This document shows positions 42,241-55,674 of a stretch of 64,000 nucleotides of DNA, piece after piece; the first letter of the stretch is position 1, and every line of letters begins with the position of its first letter. The notes beneath the pieces are model-generated. The model saw only the letters and a program-made list of their open reading frames with translations. It searched no databases and had not been told where the DNA came from. Made by a program: the position numbers and the translations under genes. The stretch comes from Brasenia schreberi (Eukaryota; Streptophyta; Magnoliopsida; Nymphaeales; Cabombaceae), in assembly GCA_036023115.1 (NCBI GenBank), contig JAYKKT010000089.1:19835001-19899000 (forward strand). Direction: 5' to 3'.

Positions 42241-44924
42241 AACTCCAAAGGGAAAACCCGAATTGAAAGACAATGCGGAAGGGAAATGACTTAATGTAAA
42301 TTTGCAAAAGGGAAATTGCAAAAGGGAAATATGGCTATATCTTAAGAGCGGAAAGGCTTAATTGTGCAAGTGTGTGCCGTGTATAAATGGAAAGACTATG
42401 CACACAGTTGAACCTTAAAACCCAAATCTTAAAGACATAGCCGAAGGAAAATACTTATAATATATATGGGCCCGAAGGTCGCCAACGTGTGCGTGGGTGT
42501 TGTGTGTATATTGAAAGACAACTCACACGACTTGTAATGAAACCCAAATATAATTGCAATAGGCCTTGACTAAGGTCTTGGGAGTAAGAGCGAAAGCTCA
42601 ATGTGTGTGAGTGTAGAATTGAAATGCTACGCACACAACTTAAATTTAAACACCCCAAAACGAAATTCCAATAAGGCCTTTACTAAGGTCTTGGGAGTAA
42701 GAGCGAAAGCTCAATGTGTGTGAGTGTGGAAATTGAAAGATCATGCACACAACTTGAATTAAAACGCCCAAAGGAACTTGCAATACGGCCCTTACTAGGG
42801 TCTTGGTAATAAGAGCGAAGGCTCAATGTGTGTGAGTGTGGAAATTGAAAGACAACACACACAACTTAATTAAAACCCACGCAACTTAAAACATATACGT
42901 ATAACTATGTCTTAAGGGCTGATTAGGCCCGTGTGTGTGTCAAAATTGTGTGCAGCCAAGAGCGGAATAGGCTCAAGTGCACGTGTGTGTGGGTGCGCCA
43001 AACCACATTATTACAAGCAGGGGGAGACAACGCTCCATTATTACAACCCCGTATCAAATTTAATCAAATGTAAGCAAGTTCATAACAAGGACCGAGTTAG
43101 GCACTTATGTATAGCTGGTCCAGGTGTGACTTGCTTGGCTTTGGCCTAGTGAGTCACCTTGGACAGCCGAAGGGGAGCTCCTTGGATGCGGGTGGGCGCC
43201 AAGTAGGGTCTTAGCCGAGTGGGTGCCTTGATGAAGGCCGGGGGGTAATGCAGCAAATTGGGAGGTTAGGTGATGTTGTGGTAGGTTAGGGGCTAGATAA
43301 GTGATGGAAGGTTAAGGGGGAAGGCGTAGCTAAGGGCTGGGAATTGGGTGGCTAAAGGAAGGTGGTGGTGTGGGGTGTGAAGTGGTCGGGTATAAGGGAG
43401 AGGCTTAGGGTGCAACAATGATGGCGGGTGATGGAAGGTGTGGTTGCGTAAGAGAAGGGGTGGAAGGAAGATTAGGTAGGACTGAGATGGGTGGTACTAA
43501 CCGGAGAGAGTGGATGTTTTGGTGGCCGGAGGTGGTGGAAGGAGGTGGTAGCTGGAAGATGGTGGCAGGCGGGTGGAAATGCAAGTGGCAGCCGAATAGA
43601 AGTGGAGCCGGGTGGAGCAACGATGGGTGGTGGCGCAGCTGGTTGGGGTAAGGGAGTGAAATGGGTAAGAGAGAGGGCAGGTGAGAGAGGAGAGAGAGGG
43701 CTGAGAGCTGCCCAAGATCCAGCCAAGATAGCCCAAAACCCACCCCAAAAGGGGGGGTTTTATAGGCATGGGTTGGGGTCGGTTGGGGTGGTTTTGGGGG
43801 TAGATATTTAGGATGTTGTGGGCTGGGGTGGGGTGGTTTGGGTAGGTCGGCTAGGTGGGTGGTTTGGGTAGGTCGGTTAGGGTGGCTGGGATTTTAGGAT
43901 TAGGGTCTAATTAGGTGGGTTAAGGTGGGATTAGGCTTAGTCTAGTTAGGGTCTAGGTGGTCTAGTTAGGTGGGGTGAGCTAGGTGAGGCTGGCTAGGTA
44001 TGGTTAGGTGGTTTTGGGTGAGGGTGGCTAGGATTAGGTCAGGTTTAGGGGGGAATGGCTAGGTGAGGTGGGTTAGCTTAGGGCTAGGTTTAGAAGCATC
44101 CCCGTGGCCTTGATCCATGGACCTAGTTGCAACATGTTGGTGCAGCCCTAGGTTAGGTGTAGGTGCATACAAGCTTAATCCCACACTCTTAGGCTAAACC
44201 CACATGATTAACCCAAAACTTGACACAAAAGTCAAGCCCACCAAAATTCTCACTCATAATTTATCCCATTCTCTCTCATACCCAAGCTTTTCACGTGAAT
44301 TTTCTGTGGGCCCCACCTCCATTTATGAGAAGGTGATGTGGGCCATGGATGTGGGTATTGGATTGGATCTTTGGATCCAAATCCAAATCTAGATCCATAT
44401 GCATGTTTGGATTTGGATCTGGATATATATGGTCCAGACCTGATCCAAATATGATTTTCTGACTCCTTCATGGCGTTGCGAAACGGACGGTTTGTGCGGG
44501 GCCTGACAGCATCAGTACTCCGTCTTGCGTTGGGTCTTCGCTAACATTGTCGTCCGCTCTTCTTCTCACCTTCCGGAGATCATTTTAACAAGTTTGTTGA
44601 TAACAGGGGCTTGGATGTCTGAGATTTTAGGGACGATTCTGATATGAGAGTTGATGTGCAGGGCTTGAAATATGCTCTGATTCTGTGCTCTCTTTCGCTT
44701 CTTCGGTCCTGCTTTCATCAGGCCAAATTGCTTTTCGGGGTTTCAAAATACCTTTTTAAAGGTTTTAAAACTGTATAACACATATTTTAAAACGTATATG
44801 ATTTAAACATATGTACAGGGTTACCTGGAAGGATCCTGGGTTTCCAAACTCAAAATAGCCCTTTGGGGCTGCTTTTGCAAAACCAGGTGTTTTGAGAAAA
44901 TCATGGGATTTTGGGGTGTTTACA
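42241..44924 (-). mobile_element. 5' LTR of element I, main piece
   Basis: Continues the LTR after solo LTR J and ends GTGTTTACA at 44924; total length without J is about 3.09 kb. Read on the minus strand: U3 with inverted repeats, the CTTGAC...GTCAAG hairpin with an altered loop (near 44218-44236), a G-rich telomere-like block on the plus strand (about 43860-44060), TATA (43758) and GC hairpin, leader, and U5 repeats (42340-42860). It abuts pol of element K at 44925, so I was inserted into K. Confidence 0.88.
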
Positions 44925-45803
44925 GTTTGAAAAACGCCGGTGCCACATACCAAAGAGCCATGACCATGATCTTTCACAATCAAATTCATCAGCTCTTAGA
45001 AGTGTATGTGGATGATCTCTTGGTAAAGTCAAAGACCCGTGATACCCATATCGAATCTTTGCAAAAAGTTTTCGAAAGATTGAGGCTTTATAAGGTGAAA
45101 CTAAACCCTCAAAAGTGCATCTTCGGAGTAGAGTCCGGCAAGCTTTTAGGTTTTATGGTGAGCCAAAGGGGCATTAAAGTCGATCCCTCTAAGTGTTGAG
45201 CCATCATAGATATGCCTCTACCCTCCAATTTAACACAAATCCAAAGCCTCCAAGGTCGCCTCCAATCAATTAGAAGGTTTATCTCAAACCTCGCTACAAG
45301 ATGCGAACCTTTCAACAAACTTTTGAGAAAAGGGGTGAAATTTGTGTGGGACGATGATTGCCAAAAAGCTTTCGAAAGATTAAAAGCGTATTTGGTTAAT
45401 CCTCCTGTTTTAACTCCAAAGCAAGGAAAACCTCTTTTGCTTTATATTTCTGTGCATGCGAATGCTTTGGGTGCATTATTAGCTCAATATGAGGATGATA
45501 CCCATAAAGAGTATGCCATCTACTATATTTCGAAAACTCTATTGGCCTATGAACGAAATTATCAAGTCATGGAGAAGACGTGCTTGGCCTTGGTATGGGC
45601 CTGCCAGAAATTTTGACACTATTTCTTAGATCATGAGATCTGGATAGTGTCTAGGCTTGATCCAATCAAGCATTTGTTTGAAAAACCTTTCCTCACGGGT
45701 AGGTTGGGTAAATGGCAACTCCTCTTGATGGAGTATGACCTAAAATTCCACCATCAAACCTCCATCAAGGGGCAAGCCCTAGCCGACTATGTGGCTGACT
45801 TCC
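44925..45803 (+). pseudogene. pol: pol of element K, RT-RNH part
   Basis: Plus-strand fragment starting at the RT LKNAGATYQRA motif, with YVDDLL at 45005-45019, the RT thumb region, then Ty3-type RNH (LLLYISVHANALGALLAQ) and the linker GQALADYVADF. Two in-frame stops: TGA at 45197-45199 (CGA in A and L) and TGA at 45614-45616. Cut on the left by LTR I and on the right by element L, after which the frame resumes at 58495. The aRNH expected next is not found there. Confidence 0.9.
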
Positions 45804-48800
45804 TGTAGACGCGCGAAAATCCCCGCCTCTCGCCTTTTTCAGGGCTCGGAGCGGATCCTCTCGTGTGTCTAAGGCCTATATATGCAAACAGGGCGTGCCA
45901 GCTAGCTTACTTAAGCTAGCGAAGATATATTTTAACACTGACTTCTAAACGTGGTGACTGTGAAAAAGTAAGCTCTTGTCGTCGCAGACCTTCTTGCACC
46001 GATGCGCAAGGGTCAGTCTGTACGCTTTGCAAAAATCAAGTTTTGGAGAGAAAGTCTACGAAGCGGTTCGAGGTGTCTATTTCGGGTCTTTAAAATGCGA
46101 TTGCATGTTTTAGATCACGTGGATTTGCACGTGCCTAAGTCTTTTCTCTTATCCCTTTTCGGGCCACCTAGTTTGTGTGTTATGAACACTCCACTACATG
46201 GGCGAATTCGAGCGGGGCTTGCTTCGATGCAATATGCGTCCTACCTCGTGGTATGGCGTAGATGCAATGCAAACTCACGCTACTACAAAGGGAAAACCCG
46301 AAATGTAAAGACAATACTGAAGGGAAATAACCGAAGGGAAAAAACCGAAGGGAAATATGTATATAGATTATGTATATGAGCCCTTACTCGGGTCTTGCAA
46401 ATAAGAGCAAAGCCTCAATGTGGGTGCGTGCTTGAATTGAAAGACTTACTCACACGACATGAAATTAAACCCAAATATAAATTGTAGTATGGCCTTGACT
46501 AAGGTCTTGGGAGTAAGAGCGAAGGCTCAATGTGTGTGAGAGTGCTTGAATTGAAGTACTACACACACGACATAAATGAAACCCAAATAGTATAGGTCGG
46601 CCCTTACTTGGGTCTTTCAAATAAGAGCGAAAGCTCAATGTGTGTGAGAGTGCTTGAATTGAAAGACAATGCACCCAACTTAAGCAAAAACCCTTCGAAA
46701 ATGAAAGTATATATATCTACTTATGTATTAGGGGCTGATTAGGCCCGTGTGTGTTCAAAATCGTGCACAACTAAGAGAGTGCATGTGTGTGGGTGTACCA
46801 AGCCACGTTATTACAAGCGGGGGGAGACTATGCTCCGTTATTACAACCCCGTATCAAATTGAATCTCAAGCAAGTATACAACTAAAGACCGAGTTTAGGC
46901 ACTTACGAGTAGCTGGTCCGTAGAGGCCTTGCTTGAGCGTGGGCTTGGCCTTCGCCTTGGGCTGCAAACGGGAGCTCCGCGAGGGTGAACGACAAAGGGT
47001 GCTGGCCGGCTGCAAGTGGGGCGCGGGATAGGCGCCTCGAAGGTGGCCGGCTGCAAGTGGGTGTCGCCTTGATGTGGGGGATTAAAGGGGCTGGGCCAAA
47101 TGAGTGTGTAGGGTCACTAGGAGAGTATAGAGTGTTGGGGAGTATGGACCTAAAGGGAGTTTAAGGGAAGGCCGAATGGGACACCTAGGGGAAAAGAGAT
47201 GGCTGGCCGAGTGTAGTTAGGGTAGTTAGGTAGTGGCCGGTGGTTTAGGTTGTGATAGGTTCGGCTAAGTGAGAATGGTGGCAGCAAAGGGCTGATGTGT
47301 AGGTAAGGTGGTGGTATGGTGGGTGGCTAGGAGTGGAGAGGGAGTAGAGAAGGAGCTAGGTAGAGTGGGGGGTACTTACCGAATGGGGAGAAGGTGGTGC
47401 TCGGCTGGAAGGAAGATGGGCAGGCTGTGAAGCTCGGCCGAGAGGTGGTGGAGATGGCGGTGCAAGTGGTGGTGGAATGGAGGGATCGTGGTGGTGCAGG
47501 CGGCACAGGTGGAGCAGCTGGGGAAGTGGAGGAGGTGGAGCAGGTTCGGCTGGACTTGGGGAAGGAGAGGACCCGGCTGGGATCTAGGTGAGGGGTTCCG
47601 GCTGGGCTTGGGGAGAGTAGTTGGATAGGATAACCCGCCCCCAAGGGTGGGGTTTATATAGGGATGGGTAGGTCGGTTAGGGCTGGGTTTGGGGTAGTGG
47701 TTAGGTGGTTTAGGTAGGGTGGTATGAAGATAAGGTGGGCTGGAAAGGGTAGGGCAGATATTTTAAAAACTAGTGGTTTGGGTAGATTGTGGGCTAGGGG
47801 TGGTTTAGGGGTTTAGGGCTAGGTTAGGTGGTTGGGTTTTAGGGTGAGGTTTAGTGAGCTAGGTTAGGTGATTAGGCTAGGTTTAGGGAAATTAACTTAG
47901 GTTTAGGGAAGGATTAGGGAAGTGGGTTAGGTGATTAGGTTGGGATTAGGCCGGGATTATGGAAGTGGGTTAGGTGATTAGGCTCAGATTAGGGGTGGAT
48001 TAGGGAAGTGGGCTAGGATTAGGTGTTTTGGGTTAGGTTTAGGTGGAAGAGCTCCCTTTGCATGGCCCATAGACCTTAACCACCTCATGTTGGTGCAGCC
48101 CTAGGTTAGGTTTTGGCTAATTACAAGCTTAAACCCACTCAATTAGGCTAACCCACATGATTAACCCCAAACTTGACACACAAGTCAAGCTTAATTACAA
48201 CACTCTTGATATTATCCATCCCCACTCTCTCTCATGCCCATAATCCCACGTGAATTTCAAGTGGGCCCCACCTCCATTTATGAGAAGGTGATGTGGGCCA
48301 TGGATATGGATATTGGATTGGATCTCTGGATCCAAATCCAAATCCAAGTCCACATATGGGTTTGGATTGGGATCTGGATATATATGGTCCAGATCCAATC
48401 CAAACTGAACTCTGACTCCTTCGAGCTGGGTTTAAAACGGACGATTTGTGCGGGGTCTGACAGCATCAGTACTCCGTCTGCGTTGGGTCTTCGCCAACAT
48501 GGTCGTCCGCCTCCGTTTCTGCCTTTCGGAGATGACTTCAAATGACATTTTGATAAGAACAGGGTCTTGGACGTTCGAGATCCTGGGGGTATGGATGTGA
48601 TACGAGAGTTGCTGTGCCGGGCTTGACATGTGCTCCGGTTCCGGGCTCTCTTTGACTTTGCTGGTCCTGTCTTGATTAGGCCAAGCTGCTTTGGGGTTTC
48701 AAAAACGTGTTTTAAAAGGTTTTCAAAAGCTATATTATATATTTTTGAAATACAGAGTTTAAAACATATGTACAGGGTTGTCTAGAAGGCTCCTGGGTTT

Positions 48801-48870
48801 CCAGACTCAAAATGGCCCTTTTGGGGCTGCTTGTACAAAACCAGGTTTGTTTTGATGAAATTCATGGGAT
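45804..48870 (-). mobile_element. 3' LTR of element L, lacking its first bases
   Basis: TGTAGACGCGCG end is intact at 45804. The other end stops in CATGGGAT at 48870, about 17 bases short of the TGTAAACAC terminus. Contains U5 stem-loops (second near 45903), three U5 repeats (46385-46670), GTAAGT sites on the minus strand (near 46906 and 47378), TATA (47653-47660), telomere-like block (about 47790-48040), the CTTGAC hairpin, and U3 with the ORF carrying one stop (48629-48195). Confidence 0.9.
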
Positions 48871-49890
48871 ATCACGCTAAAGGGTTCTACTTATGGAATC
48901 TGGTCCTAAATGGGATCATGTTCATGCAAGTACCATGCGTGGAATGCAAATGACATGGGTGTGGTGCCAAAAAGTGGCGACCTCCCAAAGACCAGGTGTG
49001 GTCGAACTCTAGAGACTTACAAGGCCTATTGCTCCAAGTGACCAAATCCTATGCTGTTCGATGTTCGGTTTTCAAAACTTATTTACAAAAGCTATTTACA
49101 AAAGGGACAACTGTCTTGAGCCTCGATCCTAAGGATCTCGAGCTCTTCGTGCTTGCCCTTGTTTGAGTCTTAACACTCGCTAATCTAGCGGAGGTTTTAT
49201 AAGAAAACAAGCTATATTTCAAATTCCTACGCCTTACTCGAAACGTCGAATTCTCAAACAAGATGAAATTCAAGTAAGTAAATCCTATTTTTACTTTAGG
49301 ATTCCTTGAAATGAACCATGCTTTAGCTTGGGATAAGCCAGGGATGGGAAAGAGATACCACGGTCCCTTCTGAAACGTCCCGTGGTTTAAGGCATAGAAG
49401 GCGGAAAACTGCTCTTTTTGAGCTTTTTGGCCTCTTTTTCCTTTTTTTCATAGAGGGTCTCCCTTTGGGAGTATTTTTTCTTTAATCCCTCTTTTTCACA
49501 AGAGATTCGATTTTTCTTTGGAAATCTGGTTTCTTTCTTTTGGAAAGAGACTTTGAATGGGAAATTCCCTTTTGTTTTGGGCCTTTGTTTTCCTTTTGGA
49601 AATAGAAGAGAAGAGGGGAGGACTTATCCCAAGCCTACACTCGATCCATTCCAGATCAGCCTATTTAGAAATAGCACGCACCACTTGCAAGTATCTTGCT
49701 ATGTTGAACTAGGCCTTTCCTTGTAAGAAGAGGATTTTGAAATGTAACCACGATTTTGAAAACTCCACTCTTTCACAAGTGCGAATTCTCTCACTCAGGG
49801 TCACACGAGTTCGCCTTTGCACCTTATTCACATGTCTCAAGGCAGCTATCCCTCTTTAAAATTTTCGAAAACTGGAATTTAGTCCAGATC
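48871..49890 (-). other. 3' non-coding block of element L
   Basis: Same post-pol segment as in A and C, on the minus strand: ACCACGG...CCGTGGT hairpin (49357-49385), GCTC-AAAAA-GAGC hairpin near 49410, purine runs, and the AATAGCACG element near 49670. It is truncated at its LTR end by the 48868-48870 deletion, so the polypurine tract is gone. No gene. Confidence 0.75.
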
Positions 49891-52800
49891 CTACACATGA
49901 TATTTCTTTAAGTATTGAATATTGATAGGATCTGCTAAATTCCTACCTTCTACATCGATCAACCAATACGAATTGTTCGTAGTGGTTGCTCGTACAACAT
50001 AGGGTCCATCCCAGTTGGGGCGTCACTTGCCCAGGGGATGTGGGCCACGATGGTGGATGGTTTTTAAGACCAGATCTCCCACTTCAAAGTGGCGAGGTCT
50101 CATGTGTTTGCTATAATGTTGGGCTATCCTTTGCCAGTATGCACGAGCATGATCCATGGCAAGGAGTCGCCTCTCATCTAGCAAATCTAGTTCGGCCATC
50201 CAAGCATGCTGAAGAGTCTCTAGGGGGAGGTCGAGTGCTATGGATGTATGAAATGAATGCAATTGGGTATGAATGGGAAGAATGGCGTTTGTGCCATAGA
50301 CCAATTCGAATGGTGTGGCATTCGTGGGAGTCCGGATGGAAGTCCTATAAGCCCATAAGGCTTCATCCAGCTTCTTGTGCCACGTCCTACCCTTCTCTAA
50401 GGTTTTCTCAATAATACTAATGAGAGTCTTGTTTGTGGCTTCGGCTTGGCCGTTGCCTTGAGGGTAGTAGGGCGAGGAGAAGTGGTGAGTTATGCCATAC
50501 GTGTTGCACAACTTAACCATCCGCTCGTTCTTGAATGGGGTACCATTATCAGACACAAGGTCTCGTGGAACCCCCAAATCGAGCCAAGATATTCCTCCGG
50601 ATGAAAGCCACCACATGTTGCCCCATTACATTGGTTAGGGAAATGGCTTCCACCCACTTGGAGAAATACTCCGTGGCTGCTAAAATAAATCGATACCCAT
50701 TCGAGGCCTTTGGAAATATTGGGCCTACAATGTCAAACGCCCACATGGTAAATGGCCAGGGGCTGACCACGGAATGCAATGCAGATGATGGGATATGAAT
50801 GGCGTGCCCATGCACTTGACATGGATGACACTTCCTAACATGATCGTGACAATCTTTTTTCAGGGTGGACCAAAAATAGCCCCCTCTAAGTATTTTCATC
50901 GCCATCATGTTGGCATTAACATGACCTCCACATTCTCTATCATGGAACTCATGCATCACTATCCTAGCCTCCTCTAGGTCGATACATCTAAGCAGAATGC
51001 CGGTAAAACTCTTTTTGTATAAGACCCCACCCAAAATGGTGTATCGGGTCGAAATCTTGCGAATGAATGCTTTATCTTTGGATGTGGCATCCTCGGTGAA
51101 TCCCCCATTTTCTAAAAATTGTTTTATGTCATAAAACCAGGGTTTTTCGATAGACTCTGGGTTGTTTTGGCAAATATCCAAGTCGTGTGTGGATGGGTGG
51201 GGCGCATGCCATATTTCCAAAGATCTAGTCCCTGAAATGGGATCGACCCTCAGGGCTGAACCCAAGGAGGAGAGGGCATCGGCGATGCCATTGTCCTCTC
51301 TTCCTATGTGTGTGAATTTACATGACTGGAAGGATTGGACCAATCGAGTGGCGAACTCGTGATATGGAAGTAGTTTCTCATTACGTACTTGCCAAATTTT
51401 CAAAACCTGGTTTATGACAAGGAGTGAATCTCCAAAGACCTCGATGCATGATGCCCCTAGAGTTTTCGAAATCCTTAAGCCTTGTATGAGTGCTTCATAC
51501 TCAGCTACGTTGTTGGAACATTCGAAATCTAAGCGGACTGCTATGGGAATCTCGCCCTTTTCAGGGGAGATTAGGATGACCCCAACACCAGCCCCTCGTT
51601 GGTTTCGTGCCCCATCGAAGTGCATCTTCCACACTTGGTTTTCGAAAGAGTTTGCCAAAATGTGGTTTTGAAAATGGTTTTGTAATATGCCTTCATCAGG
51701 CATTTCGACAAGAGTGGGATATGCGTCCTCTAAGGGGAATTCAGCCACGTAATCTGCTAGGGCTTGCCCCTTAATGGAGATCTGGTGATGGTATTTCAGA
51801 TCATACTCCATTAAAAGGAGTTGCCATTTGCCCAATTTACCCATGAGAATGGGTTTTTCGAACAAGTGCTTGATTGGATCAAGCTTGGACACTATCCAGA
51901 TCTCATGATCTAGGAAATAGTGTCTGAACTTCTGGCAGGCCCAGACTAGGACCAAGCACGTCTTCTCCATGGCTTGATAATTTCGTTCATAAGCCAAGAG
52001 AGTTTTCGAAATATAGTAGATGGCATACTCCTTATGGGTGTCATCCTCGTATTGAGCCAACAGGGCTCCTAAAGCATTTACATGCACGGAGATGTATAAT
52101 AAAAGCGGTTTTCCTTGCTTTGGAGGATTCAAAACAGGGGGATTAACCAAGTATGCCTTCAGTCTCTCGAAGGACTTTTGGCATTCGTCATCCCATAAGA
52201 ATTTCGTACCCTTCCTCAACAGTTTGTTGAAGGGTTCGCATCTAGTTGCCAGATTCGATATGAATCGGTGAACGGATTGTAATCGACCTTGGAGGCTACG
52301 GATTTGGGTGAGATTGGAGGGTGGAGCCATGTCTATGATGGCTCGACACTTAGAGGGGTCGACTTCTATTCCCCTTTGGCTCACCATAAAGCCTAGAAGC
52401 TTCCCTGATTCTACCCCGAACACACATTTTTGAGGGTTTAGCTTTACTTTGTAAAGCCTAAGCCTTTCGAAAATCTTTTGTAAACATTCGATATGGGTGC
52501 ATCGGGTTTTGGATTTCGCCAAGAGATCATCTACATACACTTCTACAAGCTCATGAATTTGATCATGGAAGATCGTGTTCATGGCTCGTTGGTATGTTGC
52601 GCCGGCATTTTTCAAACCAAAGGGCATGACTGTATAGCAGTACGTGCCCCATGGGGTTGTGAAGGCGGTCTTACCCTGATCTCGTGGACTTAGTTTGATT
52701 TGATTATAGCCTAAATAGCCATCCATAAATGAAAACATTTCATGATTTGCAGTACTATCGACTATCAAATCTATGTTTGGTAAAGGATAATTATCCTTTG

Positions 52801-53665
52801 GAGTGGCTTTATTCAAGTTTCTGAAACCGATGCATATTCGAATTTTCCCATTAGTTTTTCGAACCACAACGATATTTGACAACCAATCAGAATACGCAAT
52901 GGGTTTTATAAATCCGGCTTTTAGCAGATCTTCTAAACCCTCTTTGACTTGCGTGTGTACATTCAGGTGTATTTTCCTAAGCTTCTGCTTTATGGGTTTT
53001 ACACCTGCATCTAAGGGAAGACGATGCTCGACAATGCTGGGATCTATGCCCGGCATGTCTTCATACGTCCATGCAAACACATCTAAATAGGTTCGTAGAA
53101 ATGCAATGAATGCTAACTTTTTAGTCTCATGCAAGCATGCGCCTATTTTGATGGTTTTGGGATTGGAATCATCCCCTAGGTTCACCTCTATGAAATCTCC
53201 TCCTACTGATTGGGAAGGTCTTTCAAAATCGAGAATTCTATGAAATTCTGGGAGCTCAGAAGTAGGATCTTCCTCAAGGGGATCCACTTCTGGGCTTTGA
53301 TCATTCTCGTGGGCTATAGACCCGAGGGAACTTGATGCATGGTTTTTAAATGACTTGGTTTTGTACTTGGATTTTCAAGTGATTTCAAAATTTTTGGTCA
53401 GGCTATGCAGACGATGTTTCTTTCGAAATCCTTTTCTTTTGCCAAAGTCTTACCAGAAGCAGCTATGTACAAAATCTTTTTAGTATTTTCCAAATTTTTG
53501 ATTTTTTTGGGTTTTTGTAAAACAAGAACTTTGGGAACTATACAAAGCACTCTTTTTTCGAGTTTTTGTTTTTCCATTGTTTTTGGTTTTTCTTGTTTTT
53601 CGATTTTTTTGATTTTAAGTTTTTCAAATGTTTTTGGTATTTTTAGAAAAGGGATCTTCCGTCAT
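49891..53665 (-). pseudogene. pol: pol of element L (RT-RNH-aRNH-INT), nearly complete
   Basis: Start at 53665 (ATGACGGAAGATCCC) by match to E; a one-base insertion shortly after breaks the leader, and the main frame runs 53287-50549 (912 residues). RT with MDGYLGYNQ and YVDD (residue 251), but the RT motif RICIDFRNLN reads RICIGFRNLN, losing an Asp. Ty3-type RNH from about residue 395 without its first Asp; complete aRNH from about 554 (DGAR, AEYEAL, FGDSLLV, NGIADAL); integrase finger at about 760-830 and first Asp at about 849. A G run of five instead of four near 50575 shifts the frame; the core continues 50616-50023 with VSDNG and the catalytic Glu. TGA at 50023-50025 replaces the Trp of GKWRPNW; the tail ends at 49891. 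Confidence 0.94.
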
Positions 53666-53690
53666 ACCTACAAAGGGAAAACACTACGGG

Positions 53691-55674
53691 TTAGACTCGG
53701 AATAGGAGATCTAAATTGTAGGTCTCTTCTAAGACAGGCTTCGGGGCACCCTTGACCTAGGTGGTCACAAGGGGTGGCTCCGGCGGTATTCGGGGAGTAT
53801 AGCTGATCCCATATCGGCTTGGGTTGGCCCTAGGAAGGATGGGCTCTAGGAGACCCTGGTTCTGTGCCCCTAGACTCTTGTAGGGCGTGTAGCCCATGTT
53901 TAACAACATGTTCCATGACTTTTTATTTTTTGAAAAGGTAGGATACAAGTCGTGGTCCTAGAAGATGCTATCGTCCATATTAGGCTCGTATGGCCTCTTG
54001 TCCAGGGGCTTTGGAAATAGGGAACACTTGGGTTTTCCTAGGAGGATTAAAGTCGGGAGGGGGCCTTCTTTGGGCGGCCCCTTCACACATACAACCTTCC
54101 TAGGGTTGTTCAACACGAGCCGAGGTGGCTCAACCATAATTTGCCCCAGGTTAGCCTCATGGGCCTGGGAGCTTGATAAACAAGGGGAGTTTATGATCCC
54201 CTAAAGCTGTGGGTGACTCTCACCTAGGATCACTACGACCTGGTCCCTAAAAGGGATCTTGACACACCTGTGGAAGGTGGATGGCACAGCACACAAACTG
54301 TGTATCCAAGGCCTTCCCAACAACAGGTTATAATGGGGGTGGATGTCCAAGACATGGAACACCCCCATGTGTTCGATCCCTCCCGTTTCCATTGGGAGTT
54401 CGATGGATCCTAAAGGTCTAGACGCATTCCCATCGTATCCAGTGATAACGATGGGGCTTGGGTTCACTGAAGTCAAGGTGACTCCGATTTTGTATGCCAC
54501 ATGAAGTGGAAGGATGTTGAGCCCTCCTCCACCATCGACTAGGCACCTGTCCAGAGAGTGGTTGTTTAGAACCACCTCGATATGCAGGGCCTGGTTATGG
54601 GTTTCGTAGGGTCTATCTACATCATCTTCCGAGAAAGTGATGGGCGATTTTGCTCCTAATAAAGCCACTTGGGTAGACAAGGATTCCAGACTTATGTTCG
54701 AATCAACCATGGCCCTTTCTAGAATTTTCTCTAATACAAGTCTATGCCTAGGCGAGGTTTTTATAAGCTCTAGGATAGACATGTGAATAGGAATCTTTGA
54801 AAGGTGGTTTTTGAAATCATAAGGATTTAGGATGACTTTGTCCTTATCTGCTTTTGGCAGACCACTAGGGATACATGCTTTTGAGGGGCCAAGCACACTG
54901 ACCACCTTTTGAGCACCTTGAAGGTGCGGGGGTTGATAGATCCTCCCGGATCTAGTGACTTCCCCCACGACCAGCCTAGGGTTCGCGCTAAACTTGGCTC
55001 TAAGGATGAGCTGAGGAGAACCTTGGATTTTTAAAACTGGTTTTACTGGGGTTTCCACTTTTGGTGGTCCCCGAATGACGACTTGGGCAGGCCTCTTGTA
55101 TAGTACAAGGATGGGCACACAAGTAGGTCGACCAGGTTCTGGCTTTCGCGCTAGTTCCTTGGAAATGGTGAGGGTACATACCTCCTTTCCTTTCCCACTG
55201 CCACTGGCGTGTTTGGGAAAGGGTTCCTTGAAGATAGCTTGAGGTGGCTCAGGTTCCGCAGTGACCTGGAGCTGGCCTTCTGCTATCAAGTTCTCAATTT
55301 TATTTAAGGGAGAGAAGCAGCGTTTGGTATCATGGCCTTTGAGCCGATGATACTTACAAAATCGGTTTAAATACCCCCCTTTGGAAGTGACTCCTTCAGG
55401 GATTTCAAGGAGTTCTATCATGCCCTGGGCAAGTAGGAGGTCTAGGACCTCCGACACAGGTTGCCCCAGCGGAGTATACTCCCGTTTTTCAACCGGTTTT
55501 TGAAAATTGCATTCCCTCTTATTTTCTAATTTTTCAAAATTTTTGGAAGTGCCCGCCATGCCTGGATCCACCCGGACATTGGCGATTTTACGGGGCTTTG
55601 CCCCTTTGTTCGTCGTGGGCAGCCCATATGCGATGGGCTTTTCCAAACGGGTTTTAGGAACGGCACTTCCTTTC
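53691..55674 (-). pseudogene. gag-pro: gag-PR of element L, N-terminus deleted
   Basis: Open from the deletion junction at about 55672 (first Met in frame at 55646, EKPIAYGLP) to the natural stop at 53691-53693. Contains the zinc knuckle CKYHRLKGHDTKRC, a Pro-rich linker, protease with intact active site CLVDGGGGLNIL (Asp at 54534-54536) and NLLLGRPW, and the G-patch-like LLNMGYTPYKSLGAQNQG (53948-53757). Three in-frame TAG stops, at 54201, 53958 and 53757; E has CAG, CAG and TGG there. All three are transitions, in CHG-like context. The gag coiled-coil and main gag domain are deleted. Confidence 0.92.

Noticed and set aside
45990..46379. Open frame antisense to U5 (MRKGQSVRFAKI... type) recurring in LTRs C, L, N, G, E and H
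   Set aside because: It lies antisense to transcription over the conserved stem-loops. Its conservation follows from the repeat itself, its length varies from copy to copy, and no domain is recognised.
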